Shown here: positions 27,651-35,006 of the stretch, piece after piece
Layout: the number at the start of each line of letters is the position of its first letter
How positions within the stretch are numbered: position 1 is the stretch's first letter
Assembly: GCA_016699675.1 (NCBI GenBank)
Contig: CP064985.1
Coordinates: 992,001 to 1,056,000 of the forward strand
Origin: Austwickia sp.
GTDB lineage: Bacteria; Actinomycetota; Actinomycetes; Actinomycetales; Dermatophilaceae
Direction of reading: 5' to 3'
Length of the DNA stretch: 64,000 nucleotides
Notes under the pieces: model-generated
The model's input: the letters and a program-made list of their open reading frames with translations, nothing else
Told to the model about the DNA's origin: nothing
Database searches by the model: none
Made by a program: the position numbers and the translations under genes

Positions 27651-28556
27651 ATGCGCATCGTCGTCGCCCTCGGCGGAAACGCCCTCCTGCAGCGCGGTCA
27701 GGTGCCCGACGCCGCCGCCCAGGTCGAGAACATCCGGGTCGCCGTGGCCGCGCTCGCACCCCTCGCCCTCGAGCACGACCTGCTCATCACCCACGGCAAC
27801 GGGCCCCAGGTGGGGGTGCTTGCTATGGAAAGCGCCGCCGATCCGCGGCTCACCGGGCCCTACCCGTTCGATGCGCTGGGGGCGATGACGCAGGGGCTGA
27901 TCGGGTACTGGGTGCTCCAGGCGTTCGGCAACGCGCTGCCCGAGGACAAGCCCATGACCGCGGTGATCAACCAGACGCTGGTCGACCTCAACGACCCGGC
28001 GTTCGAGAACCCGACCAAGTTCGTGGGCGAGGTGTACGACGAAGCGCAGGCCCGCGAGCTGGCGGCCCGGTACGGCTGGCAGGTGCGCCAGGACGGCCCG
28101 CACTGGCGCCGAGTGATCGCCTCGCCGCAGCCGCTGCGCATCATCGAGGTACCCCTGATCCGGCGGCTGATGGGCGAGGGGGTCCTGGTGGTGTGCGCGG
28201 GCGGCGGCGGGGTGCCGGTGGCTATGCGCGACGGCGACCTCGTCGGCGTCGAGGCCGTGATCGACAAGGACCTCTCGGCGGCGATGCTGGCCGTGGACGT
28301 CGAGGCGGACCTGCTCATGGTGCTCACCGACGTGGCGTCCGTCGTCGAGGACTTCGGGACACCCAAGGCCCGCCCGATCGGGCGGATCCCGGCGAGTGAG
28401 TTGCGGGCCAAGGGCTTTCCGGCCGGCTCGATGGGGCCGAAGGTGGAGGCGGCGTGCCGCTACGTGCAGCGCACCGGCAAGCGCGCGGTGATCGGGCGGC
28501 TCGCCGACGCGGGGCGGCTGGTGGATGGCGAGGTGGGAACGTACGTCGTGCCGTAG
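27651..28556 (+). CDS. arcC: Carbamate kinase
   Basis: A 301-residue amino-acid kinase family enzyme that makes ATP and carbamate from carbamoyl phosphate and ADP, the energy-yielding step of arginine deiminase and related fermentations. It shows IVVALGGNALLQRG, ITHGNGPQVGVLAMES, VVCAGGGGVPV, VIDKDLSAAMLA and the C-terminal FPAGSMGPKVEAA, all typical of ArcC. ATG 27651 aligns with family starts; ATG 27642 would add three residues. No arcA or arcB gene is adjacent, so its carbamoyl-phosphate source must be encoded elsewhere. Confidence 0.93.
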   Translation: MRIVVALGGNALLQRGQVPDAAAQVENIRVAVAALAPLALEHDLLITHGNGPQVGVLAMESAADPRLTGPYPFDALGAMTQGLIGYWVLQAFGNALPEDKPMTAVINQTLVDLNDPAFENPTKFVGEVYDEAQARELAARYGWQVRQDGPHWRRVIASPQPLRIIEVPLIRRLMGEGVLVVCAGGGGVPVAMRDGDLVGVEAVIDKDLSAAMLAVDVEADLLMVLTDVASVVEDFGTPKARPIGRIPASELRAKGFPAGSMGPKVEAACRYVQRTGKRAVIGRLADAGRLVDGEVGTYVVP

Positions 28557-28701
28557 CCGGCGTTCGTCCCGGCCGGCGTTCGCCGGGAGCTCGGCGTCGT
28601 CGCCGATCCTCGGTGTTCCTGCCGGCTCCCGGCGTTCTGGGCTGCGGGCGGCCGCCAACACCAATGCGATTCGTCCGGATTCGCGTGGGTATGTACGGGC
28701 C

Positions 28702-29094
28702 ATGACGACCTTCACCGAGCGCCTCGGCATCCACCCCACCGGCCCGGGCGAGGCCGCCCGCCCGGGCGACGACGCCGGGCAGCGCCTCCTCGTCACCGAC
28801 GAGATGCTCAACGTCAACGGCGGGCTGCACGGCGGCGTCCTGGCCACCCTGCTCGACACGACGATGGGCGACGCCGTACGGTCCGGGCTCGACGAGGGCG
28901 AGGCCACGGTGACGGTGACGATGACCGTGACGTTCCTGGACGGCGCGAAGGAGGGTGACGAGCTCGCCGCCTCGGCGGAGGTCCGCAAGCGCGGCGGCAA
29001 GCTCGTGCTGGTCGAGGGCGACGTGACCCGGCTCGGCGACGACGCGCCCATCGCCCACGCGGTGGCCACCTTCACGGTGGTGAGTAAGGACTGA
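28702..29094 (+). CDS. PaaI-type hotdog-fold thioesterase
   Basis: A 130-residue hotdog protein of the PaaI/acyl-CoA thioesterase group. The signature helix region NVNGGLHGGVLATLLDTTMGDAV holds the His-Gly-Gly and the acidic residue that act in thioester hydrolysis, and VTMTVTFLDGAKEGDEL is the following strand pair. Such enzymes release CoA from aryl or acyl thioesters. The frame is open upstream to 28525, but ATG 28702 (MTTFTERLGIHPTG) gives the normal family length. It lies 145 bp after arcC on the same strand. Confidence 0.87.
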   Translation: MTTFTERLGIHPTGPGEAARPGDDAGQRLLVTDEMLNVNGGLHGGVLATLLDTTMGDAVRSGLDEGEATVTVTMTVTFLDGAKEGDELAASAEVRKRGGKLVLVEGDVTRLGDDAPIAHAVATFTVVSKD

Positions 29095-29305
29095 CCTACT
29101 CCACGCGCAGGCCGCGCCCGCAACGACTCGGGACGCTTGCCGGCCACCGCGCGATGTTCGCCGCGACGATCAATGCCCCCGATGAGGACGCAGACCTCGT
29201 CCGAATCCGGGGTATTGATCGTTTCGCGTGACCGGCAACCACCCGGCAAGGCGTGGAGCAGGGTCCTTGACGCGATCCGTGATAGCACCGTGGTTTCATC
29301 GCCGT

Positions 29306-29509
29306 ATGGCCATGAGGTTGCGACTCACCCCGGAGGACGAGGCGGTGCTCGCGCGCCTCGCGGAGGAAGACGGGGTCAGCCGCCAGGAGGCCACGATCCG
29401 GGCCATTCACGAGGTCGCTGCCCGACGAGGCCGTGAGCGGGACGTCAGGGCACTGTCGGCCGCCGCCCGACAGCGGTACGCCGACCTGCTCGATCGCCTC
29501 GGCCAGTGA
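29306..29509 (+). CDS. Ribbon-helix-helix (CopG-like) protein, orphan
   Basis: A 67-residue protein resembling small RHH DNA-binding proteins: MRLRLTPEDEAVLARLAEEDGVSRQEATIRAIHEVAARRG, with the alternating beta-strand at the N-terminus and two helices. RHH proteins of this kind often act as antitoxins or autoregulators. No toxin gene follows; the next gene, tyrosine phenol-lyase, is on the other strand with its stop 41 bp away. It is therefore an orphan, or part of a decayed module. The start could be ATG 29306 or 29312. The 29095-29305 interval holds nothing else I can support. Confidence 0.65.
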   Translation: MAMRLRLTPEDEAVLARLAEEDGVSRQEATIRAIHEVAARRGRERDVRALSAAARQRYADLLDRLGQ

Positions 29510-29549
29510 CCACGTCCTGACCACGGACCGGGCGACCAAGCGACCGGGG

Positions 29550-30932
29550 TCAGGCCAGCGGCTCGAAGCGGCTCGTGAAGAAGCGCAGAGTCGGCGACTC
29601 GTAGGTGAACTTCAGGCCCTTGATCTGGTCCCGGTTGGCATAGCACTCGATCACCGCGTCGGCGACGACGTCCATGTGCCGGTCGGTGTAGACCCGCCGC
29701 GGGATCGTCAGGCGCACCAGCTCCAGCTTCGGGAACTGCTCCTTGCCGTCCTTGCCGCGGCCCGAGCTGACGTTGCCGCGCTCCATGGACCGCACCCCGG
29801 ACTCGACGTACAACTGCGCGGCGAGCGCCTGCGCCGGGTACTGGTCCTGCGGGATGTGCGGCAGGAACCGGCGCGCGTCGAGGAAGACGGCGTGCCCGCC
29901 GACCGGCTCCACGATCGGGATGCCGGCCTCCTGGAGCCGTTCGCCGAGGTAGCGGACCTGGCCGATGCGGTGCGCCAGGTAGTGGTCGTCGGTGGCCTCG
30001 CGCAGGCCGACGGCCATGGCCTCAAGGTCGCGGCCCGCCAGACCGCCGTAGCTCGGCATGCCCTCGAAGACCACCACCAGCTCGCGGGCGGCGACCAGGA
30101 TCTTCTCGTCGCGCATGGCCAGGAAGCCACCGATGTTGACCAGGCAGTCCTTCTTGCCGGACATGGTCAGCCCGTCGAAGTAGCTCAGCTGCTCCTTGAC
30201 GATCTCGGCGCAGCTCTTGTCTGCGTACCCCTCTTCCCGCTGCTGGATGAAGAACGCGTTCTCGGCGAGGCGGGTGGCGTCCGACCACATGATGATCTTG
30301 TGGTCGTCACACATCTTGCGGACGGCGCGGATGTTCTCCATCGAGACGGGCTGGCCGCCGGCGAGGTTCACGGTGAGCGCCACGTTGATGTACGCGATCT
30401 GGTCCGCCCCGACCTGGTCGATCAGCGCCTGGAACTTCGCGAGGTCCACGTTGCCCTTGAACGGGTGCTCCGCCTGCGGGTCGTGCGCCTCGTCGATGAT
30501 GACGTCGTGGAAGGTGGCCCCGGCCATCTCCTGGTGCAGGCGGGTGGTCGTGAAGTACATGTTGCCGGGGACGTGCATCCCCGGGCGGATCAGGATCCGG
30601 CTGATCAGGTGCTCGGCGCCGCGGCCCTGGTGGGTGGGGACGACGTACGGGAAGCCGTAGACCTCCTCGACCGCGTCCTTGAGGATGTCGAACGACTTCG
30701 CGCCCGCGTATGCCTCGTCGCCGACCATCATGTGCGCCCACTGGTTGTCGCTCATCGCGGACGTGCCCGAGTCGGTGAGCAGGTCGATGTAGCAGAGCTT
30801 GGAGGGCAGCAGGAACGTGTTGTAGCCGGCCTCTTTGATGGCCGCCTCGCGCTGCTCGCGCGTGGTCATCGTGAGCGGCTCGACGGTCTTGATGCGGTAG
30901 GGCTCGGCGAGCTTGCGTTCGGTCGACGACAT
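29550..30932 (-). CDS. tpl: Tyrosine phenol-lyase
   Basis: A 460-residue PLP beta-eliminating lyase that splits tyrosine into phenol, pyruvate and ammonia. The resemblance to Citrobacter-type tyrosine phenol-lyase is extensive: AGYNTFLLPSK, IDLLTDSGTSAMSDNQWA, VPTHQGRGAEH, TVNLAGGQPVSM, DATRLAENAFF, the PLP Lys in TMSGKKDCLVNIGGFL, and GGHAVFLDARRFLPH. The segment GVRSMERGNVSSGR is that of tyrosine phenol-lyase rather than tryptophanase (in which the matching segment reads differently), so Tpl is preferred. A GAGGAGG ribosome site lies 6 bp before the ATG. No permease or regulator is adjacent. Confidence 0.92.
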   Translation of the reverse strand: MSSTERKLAEPYRIKTVEPLTMTTREQREAAIKEAGYNTFLLPSKLCYIDLLTDSGTSAMSDNQWAHMMVGDEAYAGAKSFDILKDAVEEVYGFPYVVPTHQGRGAEHLISRILIRPGMHVPGNMYFTTTRLHQEMAGATFHDVIIDEAHDPQAEHPFKGNVDLAKFQALIDQVGADQIAYINVALTVNLAGGQPVSMENIRAVRKMCDDHKIIMWSDATRLAENAFFIQQREEGYADKSCAEIVKEQLSYFDGLTMSGKKDCLVNIGGFLAMRDEKILVAARELVVVFEGMPSYGGLAGRDLEAMAVGLREATDDHYLAHRIGQVRYLGERLQEAGIPIVEPVGGHAVFLDARRFLPHIPQDQYPAQALAAQLYVESGVRSMERGNVSSGRGKDGKEQFPKLELVRLTIPRRVYTDRHMDVVADAVIECYANRDQIKGLKFTYESPTLRFFTSRFEPLA

Positions 30933-30976
30933 GGGCGGCCTCCTCGGATCGGGACCGGGCGTCGCGCGCCGCGGTC

Positions 30977-30986
30977 GACAATTGTC
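30977..30986. promoter_or_regulatory. Candidate operator upstream of tpl
   Basis: GACAATTGTC is a perfect 10-bp palindrome 45 bp upstream of the tpl start in an otherwise very GC-rich interval (30933-31162). The surroundings TCGACAATTGTCAGC extend it imperfectly. Its position suits a repressor or activator site for tpl. The divergent gene at 31163 could also be affected. No regulator gene lies nearby. Confidence 0.35.
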
Positions 30987-31162
30987 AGCCTCCAGTTAGG
31001 CGCTGTCGGGCATTACGCGCAACAGGCCAATGAAAGTCTATGCATATTGCTCACCCTTTTGTCGAGGCCATGCCAGCCGGCTGCTCGCACTGCCCAGGCC
31101 CAGGCGCGGCATGAGTCGGGCGCGACTGGGTACCGCCTCAGCAGCCACCCAAAGGAGATCTG

Positions 31163-31723
31163 ATGGCCCACCCCATGGACCCCGCCGACGACCGCCGGGC
31201 CACGCGCGACGACGACGTCCACACCGACACTCACCGCGACCGGGACGACGCGGACCTGCCGTTGCCGCAGGATCCGGGCGGCGAGGAGGCCGGCCCGATG
31301 CCCGACGAGGTCGAGGAGCACATGACCGAGGACTCCCTGGGCATCCAGCACGAGCACTTCAACGCCACCGAGCGCCTGGACGCGGCCGAGTCCCGGATCG
31401 AGGCGCTCCGTAACGACGACGAAGCCGGTACGCCGCAGCGCCCCGCACCCGCCGACCCGGGCGACCCGACCGGCGCAGCCCCTCAGGCCGACGGGACCAT
31501 CACGTCGGCCAGGGACGACGAGGCCGGCGACCCCAGTCGCCCCGCGAACGACCCCGCCGCTCAGGGTCCCGCGGGCGATCCGACGGCGGGACAGGCGGGT
31601 GCGGTCGACAGCGGACGCGTCCCCGATCAGGGGGCAGCCGCGGATGCCGGCGGCCTCGGGGCCCCAGGCGGCGTGGGCGGCAGCGGCCGCGCCCCGGACG
31701 GCGGCAACGCCATGACCACCTGA
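31163..31723 (+). CDS. Acidic, intrinsically disordered hypothetical protein
   Basis: A 186-residue protein with no recognised domain. It starts after a very good ribosome site (AAAGGAG, 6 bp before ATG), so it is probably translated well. The first 70 residues are rich in Asp/Glu/His (RDDDVHTDTHRDRDDAD, MPDEVEEHMTEDSLGIQHEHFNATERLDAAESRIEALR); the segment around residues 60-90 could form one amphipathic helix. The rest is Pro/Ala/Gly/Asp-rich and of low complexity. No signal peptide or membrane helix. Soluble and cytoplasmic is the likeliest location. Confidence 0.68.
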   Translation: MAHPMDPADDRRATRDDDVHTDTHRDRDDADLPLPQDPGGEEAGPMPDEVEEHMTEDSLGIQHEHFNATERLDAAESRIEALRNDDEAGTPQRPAPADPGDPTGAAPQADGTITSARDDEAGDPSRPANDPAAQGPAGDPTAGQAGAVDSGRVPDQGAAADAGGLGAPGGVGGSGRAPDGGNAMTT

Positions 31724-31756
31724 CGGCCCCTGAGGCCCCCGAGCCCCCGCCGCGCG

Positions 31757-33100
31757 CTAGCCGGCGGGGGGTTCCTCGCGCATGGCCGGCGTCGCGAGCA
31801 GCGCCACGATCAACAGGGCGGCCACCACGGTCAGTGCGCGCAGCACGCCCACGTGGTCGCCGAGCCAGCCCAGGCCGGGCGGGCCGACGAGGAAGGCGCC
31901 GTACGCGATCGTCGACACCACGCTCATCCGCGCGGCCGCACGGCCGGGGTCGTCCGCCGCGGCGCTCATCCCCACCGGGAAGCCGAGCGATACCCCGATC
32001 CCCCAGATGGCCGCCCCGAGGTACGCCAGCGGCGTCGACCCCGAGAACACGACCAGCAGCGACCCGACGCCTGCGGCGACGAACAGCGCGCGCAGCAGGG
32101 GCACCCGCCCGTACCGGTCCAGCAGCGGCGCCCCGAACCAGCGCCCAGCCGTCATGAACAGCAAGAACGTCGCGAAACCCAGCACGCCCGCCCACTGCGG
32201 CAGCCCGTACCCGTCGATGAACGCCACCGACACCCAGTCGTTGGCCGCGCCCTCCGTGAACGCCGCGACCAGGGTTACCAGCCCGATCAGGAGCGTCCGC
32301 GGCTCGGTCCACGCGGACCGCACCGCGGGAGCGGCGCCGAGGGAGGAGGGCGCGGGTACGCCGTCCGCCCGCGCCGCCCGGACGTCGGCCCGGGCCGCCT
32401 CGCCGTCCTGGGCGCCAGGCCGGGCCGCCTCGCCCTCCTGTTCGCCGGCCGCCGGCGCCTCGGCTTCCTCGGTGCGCGGCAGGAACGACTGTACGGCGTA
32501 CGCGATCCCCACCCACAGCACCGGCACGGCCACGGCGAAGTGCAGCCACACGGGCACCCCAGCCGCCGTCAGCCCCGCGGCGACCAGCGCAGATAGCACC
32601 GTGCCCAGGCTGAAGCCGGCGTGATAACGCGGCATGATCGTGCGGCCGAGGTGCCGCTCGACGGTCGCGCCCTCCAGGTTCATGGCGACGTCCCAGAGCC
32701 CGATCCCCAGCATGGCCAGGAAGAGGACCGGCAACGACAACGCGACCGAGTGGGCCAGCCCAACGGTGCACCCGCCGATCAGGAACGCCGCCAGCGAGAG
32801 GGTCGCGCCGACGAGTACGGTGCGCGCGGCGCCGTACCGTGCCGCCATCCGCCCCGCGAACGGCAGCCCGACGAGCGCGCCCGCCGATCCGACGAGCATG
32901 ACGAAGCCGAGCTGTCCCGGGGTGAGGTCGAGGTCCTCGCGGATCGTCGGGATCCGACCCGCCCAGGTGGCGAACGTCATCCCGTTGAGCAGGAAGACGA
33001 CGCTCGTCGCGACCTTGGCGCGTTCCAGCCGGGGCGCGGCGTGGCCGCCTCCCGACAGCCCCGAACCCGTCCGACGCCCGCCATGGTCCACGGTGGTCAT
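31757..33100 (-). CDS. MFS transporter
   Basis: A 447-residue major facilitator with twelve predicted helices. The first helix is VATSVVFLLNGMTFATWAGRIPTIREDL; the loop after helix 2 reads GRMAARYGAARTV. A long Ala/Glu/Gly-rich cytoplasmic loop (around residues 205-250, EAEAPAAGEQEGEAARPG) joins the two halves. The opening resembles the YbjJ/FucP-like exporters often paired with LacI regulators. ATG 33100 is preceded by AGGGAGGCGAGAGG. It is divergent from the LacI regulator with clustered palindromes between them, so it is probably under its control. Confidence 0.86.
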   Translation of the reverse strand: MTTVDHGGRRTGSGLSGGGHAAPRLERAKVATSVVFLLNGMTFATWAGRIPTIREDLDLTPGQLGFVMLVGSAGALVGLPFAGRMAARYGAARTVLVGATLSLAAFLIGGCTVGLAHSVALSLPVLFLAMLGIGLWDVAMNLEGATVERHLGRTIMPRYHAGFSLGTVLSALVAAGLTAAGVPVWLHFAVAVPVLWVGIAYAVQSFLPRTEEAEAPAAGEQEGEAARPGAQDGEAARADVRAARADGVPAPSSLGAAPAVRSAWTEPRTLLIGLVTLVAAFTEGAANDWVSVAFIDGYGLPQWAGVLGFATFLLFMTAGRWFGAPLLDRYGRVPLLRALFVAAGVGSLLVVFSGSTPLAYLGAAIWGIGVSLGFPVGMSAAADDPGRAAARMSVVSTIAYGAFLVGPPGLGWLGDHVGVLRALTVVAALLIVALLATPAMREEPPAG

Positions 33101-33204
33101 CCTCTCGCCTCCCTTGGTCTGCCGGCTCCTGCCGGCGGTCCCGCGTGCCGCGCGTCGGCCGGCGCGCCCGCTTGGGCCGCCGCACCATGGCGCACCAGTC
33201 AGTT

Positions 33205-33233
33205 CGAATCGATTCGATCGAATCGTTTCGATT
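33205..33233. promoter_or_regulatory. Clustered operator palindromes between the MFS and LacI genes
   Basis: Three overlapping palindromes occur in this AT-richer patch: CGAATCGATTCG (33205-33216), CGATTCGATCGAATCG (33210-33225) and AATCGtttCGATT (33221-33233). LacI-family proteins bind palindromes with a central CG, which fits the first two. The patch lies 12 bp before the lacI-type ATG at 33245 and about 105 bp before the MFS start, so occupancy should repress at least the regulator gene itself. Confidence 0.72.
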
Positions 33234-33244
33234 AGCATGAACCT

Positions 33245-34381
33245 ATGACTCCCTCAGGTCAAGCCGCCGCCCCCGGACGCGCCCACCTGCGCGACGTCGC
33301 CGCCCGCGCGGGGGTGTCCGCCTCCACCGCGTCGCTGGTCTTCAGCGGCCGCGGCCCGGTGTCCGAGACGACCCGCGCGCGCGTGCTGGCCGCCGCCACG
33401 GAGCTGGGCTACCGCGGCCCCGACCCCCTCGCGTCGTCGCTGCGCCGCGGCAGGTCCGGGGTGGTCGCCTGCGTCGTCGAGGGGCGCCTCTTGCACGCGT
33501 TCCGGGATCCGTACGCCGTCTCGGTCCTGGACGGGCTGGCCGCCGAGCTCGACGCGGACGACCTCGGGCTGCTGCTCGTGAGCCAATCGCCGGCCGCACC
33601 CGAGCGGGCGGTGGGCCGGCTCGCGGGGACCGCATTCGACGCTCTCGTCTTCCTCGGCTGCGGCCCCCTGGCGAATCCGCTGGTGGCGCCGGTGCGGGCG
33701 CGGGGCGTACCGGTGGTCGCGCTGGGCTCCCCGATCGGCGAAGGCGTCGTGCTCGTCGACGTCGACAACCGGGCCGCCATGATCGGCGCGGCCGAGCACC
33801 TGCGCTCGCTCGGGCACGAGCGGGTCGCCACCCTCGTGTTGCCGCTCGTCCCGGGGCCGCAGCCGGGCGGGCTGCACACGGTCGGGGACATCCTCGCCGC
33901 GGTGGCCACCCCGGGCGCGCTCGACGGCGGGCCCCCGCCGGACACGATCGGCCGGCTGACCGGCACGCAGGAGGTCTTCGGTCCGCACTGCCCCGCGGTG
34001 GTCGCGGCCGAGGCGGACATCGACGGCGGCGCAGCGGCCGCGGATCTGCTGCTGCGGTTGCCGGCGGCGCGGCGGCCGACCGCCATCCTTGCCCAGTCCG
34101 ACCTGCTGGCGGCCGGCGTCTGCCGCGCCGCGGCCCAGCGTGGGCTCCGGGTTCCGGAGGATGTCTCGGTGACCGGTTTCGACGGCATCCCAATGCCCTG
34201 GTTCGCGGGCGTCCTCACCACCGTCGAGCAGCCCGGGACGGAGAAGGGCGCGACGGCCGGCCGGGTGGTCCGCGCCCTCCTCGCCGGCGAGGACGCGCCG
34301 AGCGTGACGCTGCCGACGCGGCTGCGGATCGGGACGACCACGGCGGCCCCGGTGCGCGTGACGACGCCTGAAGACCGATAG
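33245..34381 (+). CDS. LacI family transcriptional regulator
   Basis: A 378-residue regulator. The N-terminal headpiece is LRDVAARAGVSASTASLVFSGRGPVSETTRARVLAAATELGYRGP, with the helix-turn-helix and hinge; then a periplasmic-binding-protein-like effector domain (VPVVALGSPIGEGVVLVDVDNRAAMIGAAEHLRSLGHERVA, VTGFDGIPMPWF). The ligand is unknown; pairing with an exporter-like MFS rather than sugar catabolic genes makes a sugar role uncertain. The gene begins 12 bp after the palindrome cluster. Its stop codon coincides with the first base of palindrome copy 4, which could end the transcript. Confidence 0.92.
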   Translation: MTPSGQAAAPGRAHLRDVAARAGVSASTASLVFSGRGPVSETTRARVLAAATELGYRGPDPLASSLRRGRSGVVACVVEGRLLHAFRDPYAVSVLDGLAAELDADDLGLLLVSQSPAAPERAVGRLAGTAFDALVFLGCGPLANPLVAPVRARGVPVVALGSPIGEGVVLVDVDNRAAMIGAAEHLRSLGHERVATLVLPLVPGPQPGGLHTVGDILAAVATPGALDGGPPPDTIGRLTGTQEVFGPHCPAVVAAEADIDGGAAAADLLLRLPAARRPTAILAQSDLLAAGVCRAAAQRGLRVPEDVSVTGFDGIPMPWFAGVLTTVEQPGTEKGATAGRVVRALLAGEDAPSVTLPTRLRIGTTTAAPVRVTTPEDR

Positions 34382-34444
34382 CGACCGCTCACGACCAGGC
34401 CTTTGGGTGCCATGGCACCCAAGGTGCAGGTCACGAACGGTCGC
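34381..34444. repeat. 60-bp palindrome, copy 4, at the end of the lacI-type gene
   Basis: Core 34383-34442; arms GACCGCTCACGACC and GGTCACGAACGGTC around GGGTGCCATGGCACCC, extended by GC/GC at both outer ends. It begins at the last base of the lacI-type stop codon. This is the only one of the five copies with no DnaA-box-like sequence beside it. Confidence 0.92.
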
Positions 34445-34454
34445 TGTCCCGCGC

Positions 34455-34523
34455 CGTCATCCTTGTGGCGTCATCCGTGTGACGTCATCCCTGTGACGTC
34501 ATCCGTGTGCCGTCATCCGGTTA
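34455..34523. repeat. 14-bp tandem repeat, about five units
   Basis: Five units of CGTCATCC(t/g/c)TGTG(g/a/c), starting at 34455, 34469, 34483, 34497 and 34511, the last shortened. The final unit contains the TAA of the small gene at 34521. TGACGTCA occurs at unit joints. The function is unknown. Confidence 0.85.
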
Positions 34524-34808
34524 CGTCATGGCCAGGGCCTTGCGGGCCAGCGACTCCCACTCCGAGACGTCGTCCGCCGGCACCACGACCCAGTCGCCGT
34601 GGTCCTCCGCGGTCACCAGGCCCTCGGCATGCTCGCGGACCGCGCCGCCGCCCACGGCGCGGAACGCCATCCGCTCGTCGGTCCCCAGGCGCGCGAACGG
34701 TACGCCGTCGCGGGTCAGGATGCGGGCGCCGGCGTCGTCGCGCCCCTCCGCAACGCCGAGGTCCGCCAGGTCGACGCGCAGCTTGTCGAAGAGGGCCGAG
34801 GTATCCAT
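34521..34808 (-). CDS. Small hypothetical protein
   Basis: A 95-residue protein of no recognised family, start ATG 34808 (MDTSALFDKLRVDLADLG). It is predicted soluble with mixed alpha/beta character (ARILTRDGVPFARLGTDERMAFRAVGG, DWVVVPADDVSEWESLARKAL). Codon use is like its neighbours. Its stop is inside the 14-bp tandem repeat. The frame is open upstream to 34928 but without constraint; nothing else is seen in 34809-35006. Confidence 0.6.
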   Translation of the reverse strand: MDTSALFDKLRVDLADLGVAEGRDDAGARILTRDGVPFARLGTDERMAFRAVGGGAVREHAEGLVTAEDHGDWVVVPADDVSEWESLARKALAMT

Positions 34809-35006
34809 GGGCCCATCATGTCGGCCTGACGGCCGGAGGAGGCTGCGGGACACGACCCTTCGCCTTGGCGACCGACCCAAACCTCTGCCACAACGGGTCA
34901 CGAGACCCGGCTTCCCTTCACAACGCAACAGGTCAGCGAGCTCTCTCCGCGTGGTGGGACATCGATGTGGTAGAGGTTCGTGCCGCTTGATCGTCTCCCA
35001 GCGAGC

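Noticed and set aside
29306..29509. Toxin-antitoxin module with the RHH protein as antitoxin
   Set aside because: No small toxin-like gene lies next to it on the same strand.
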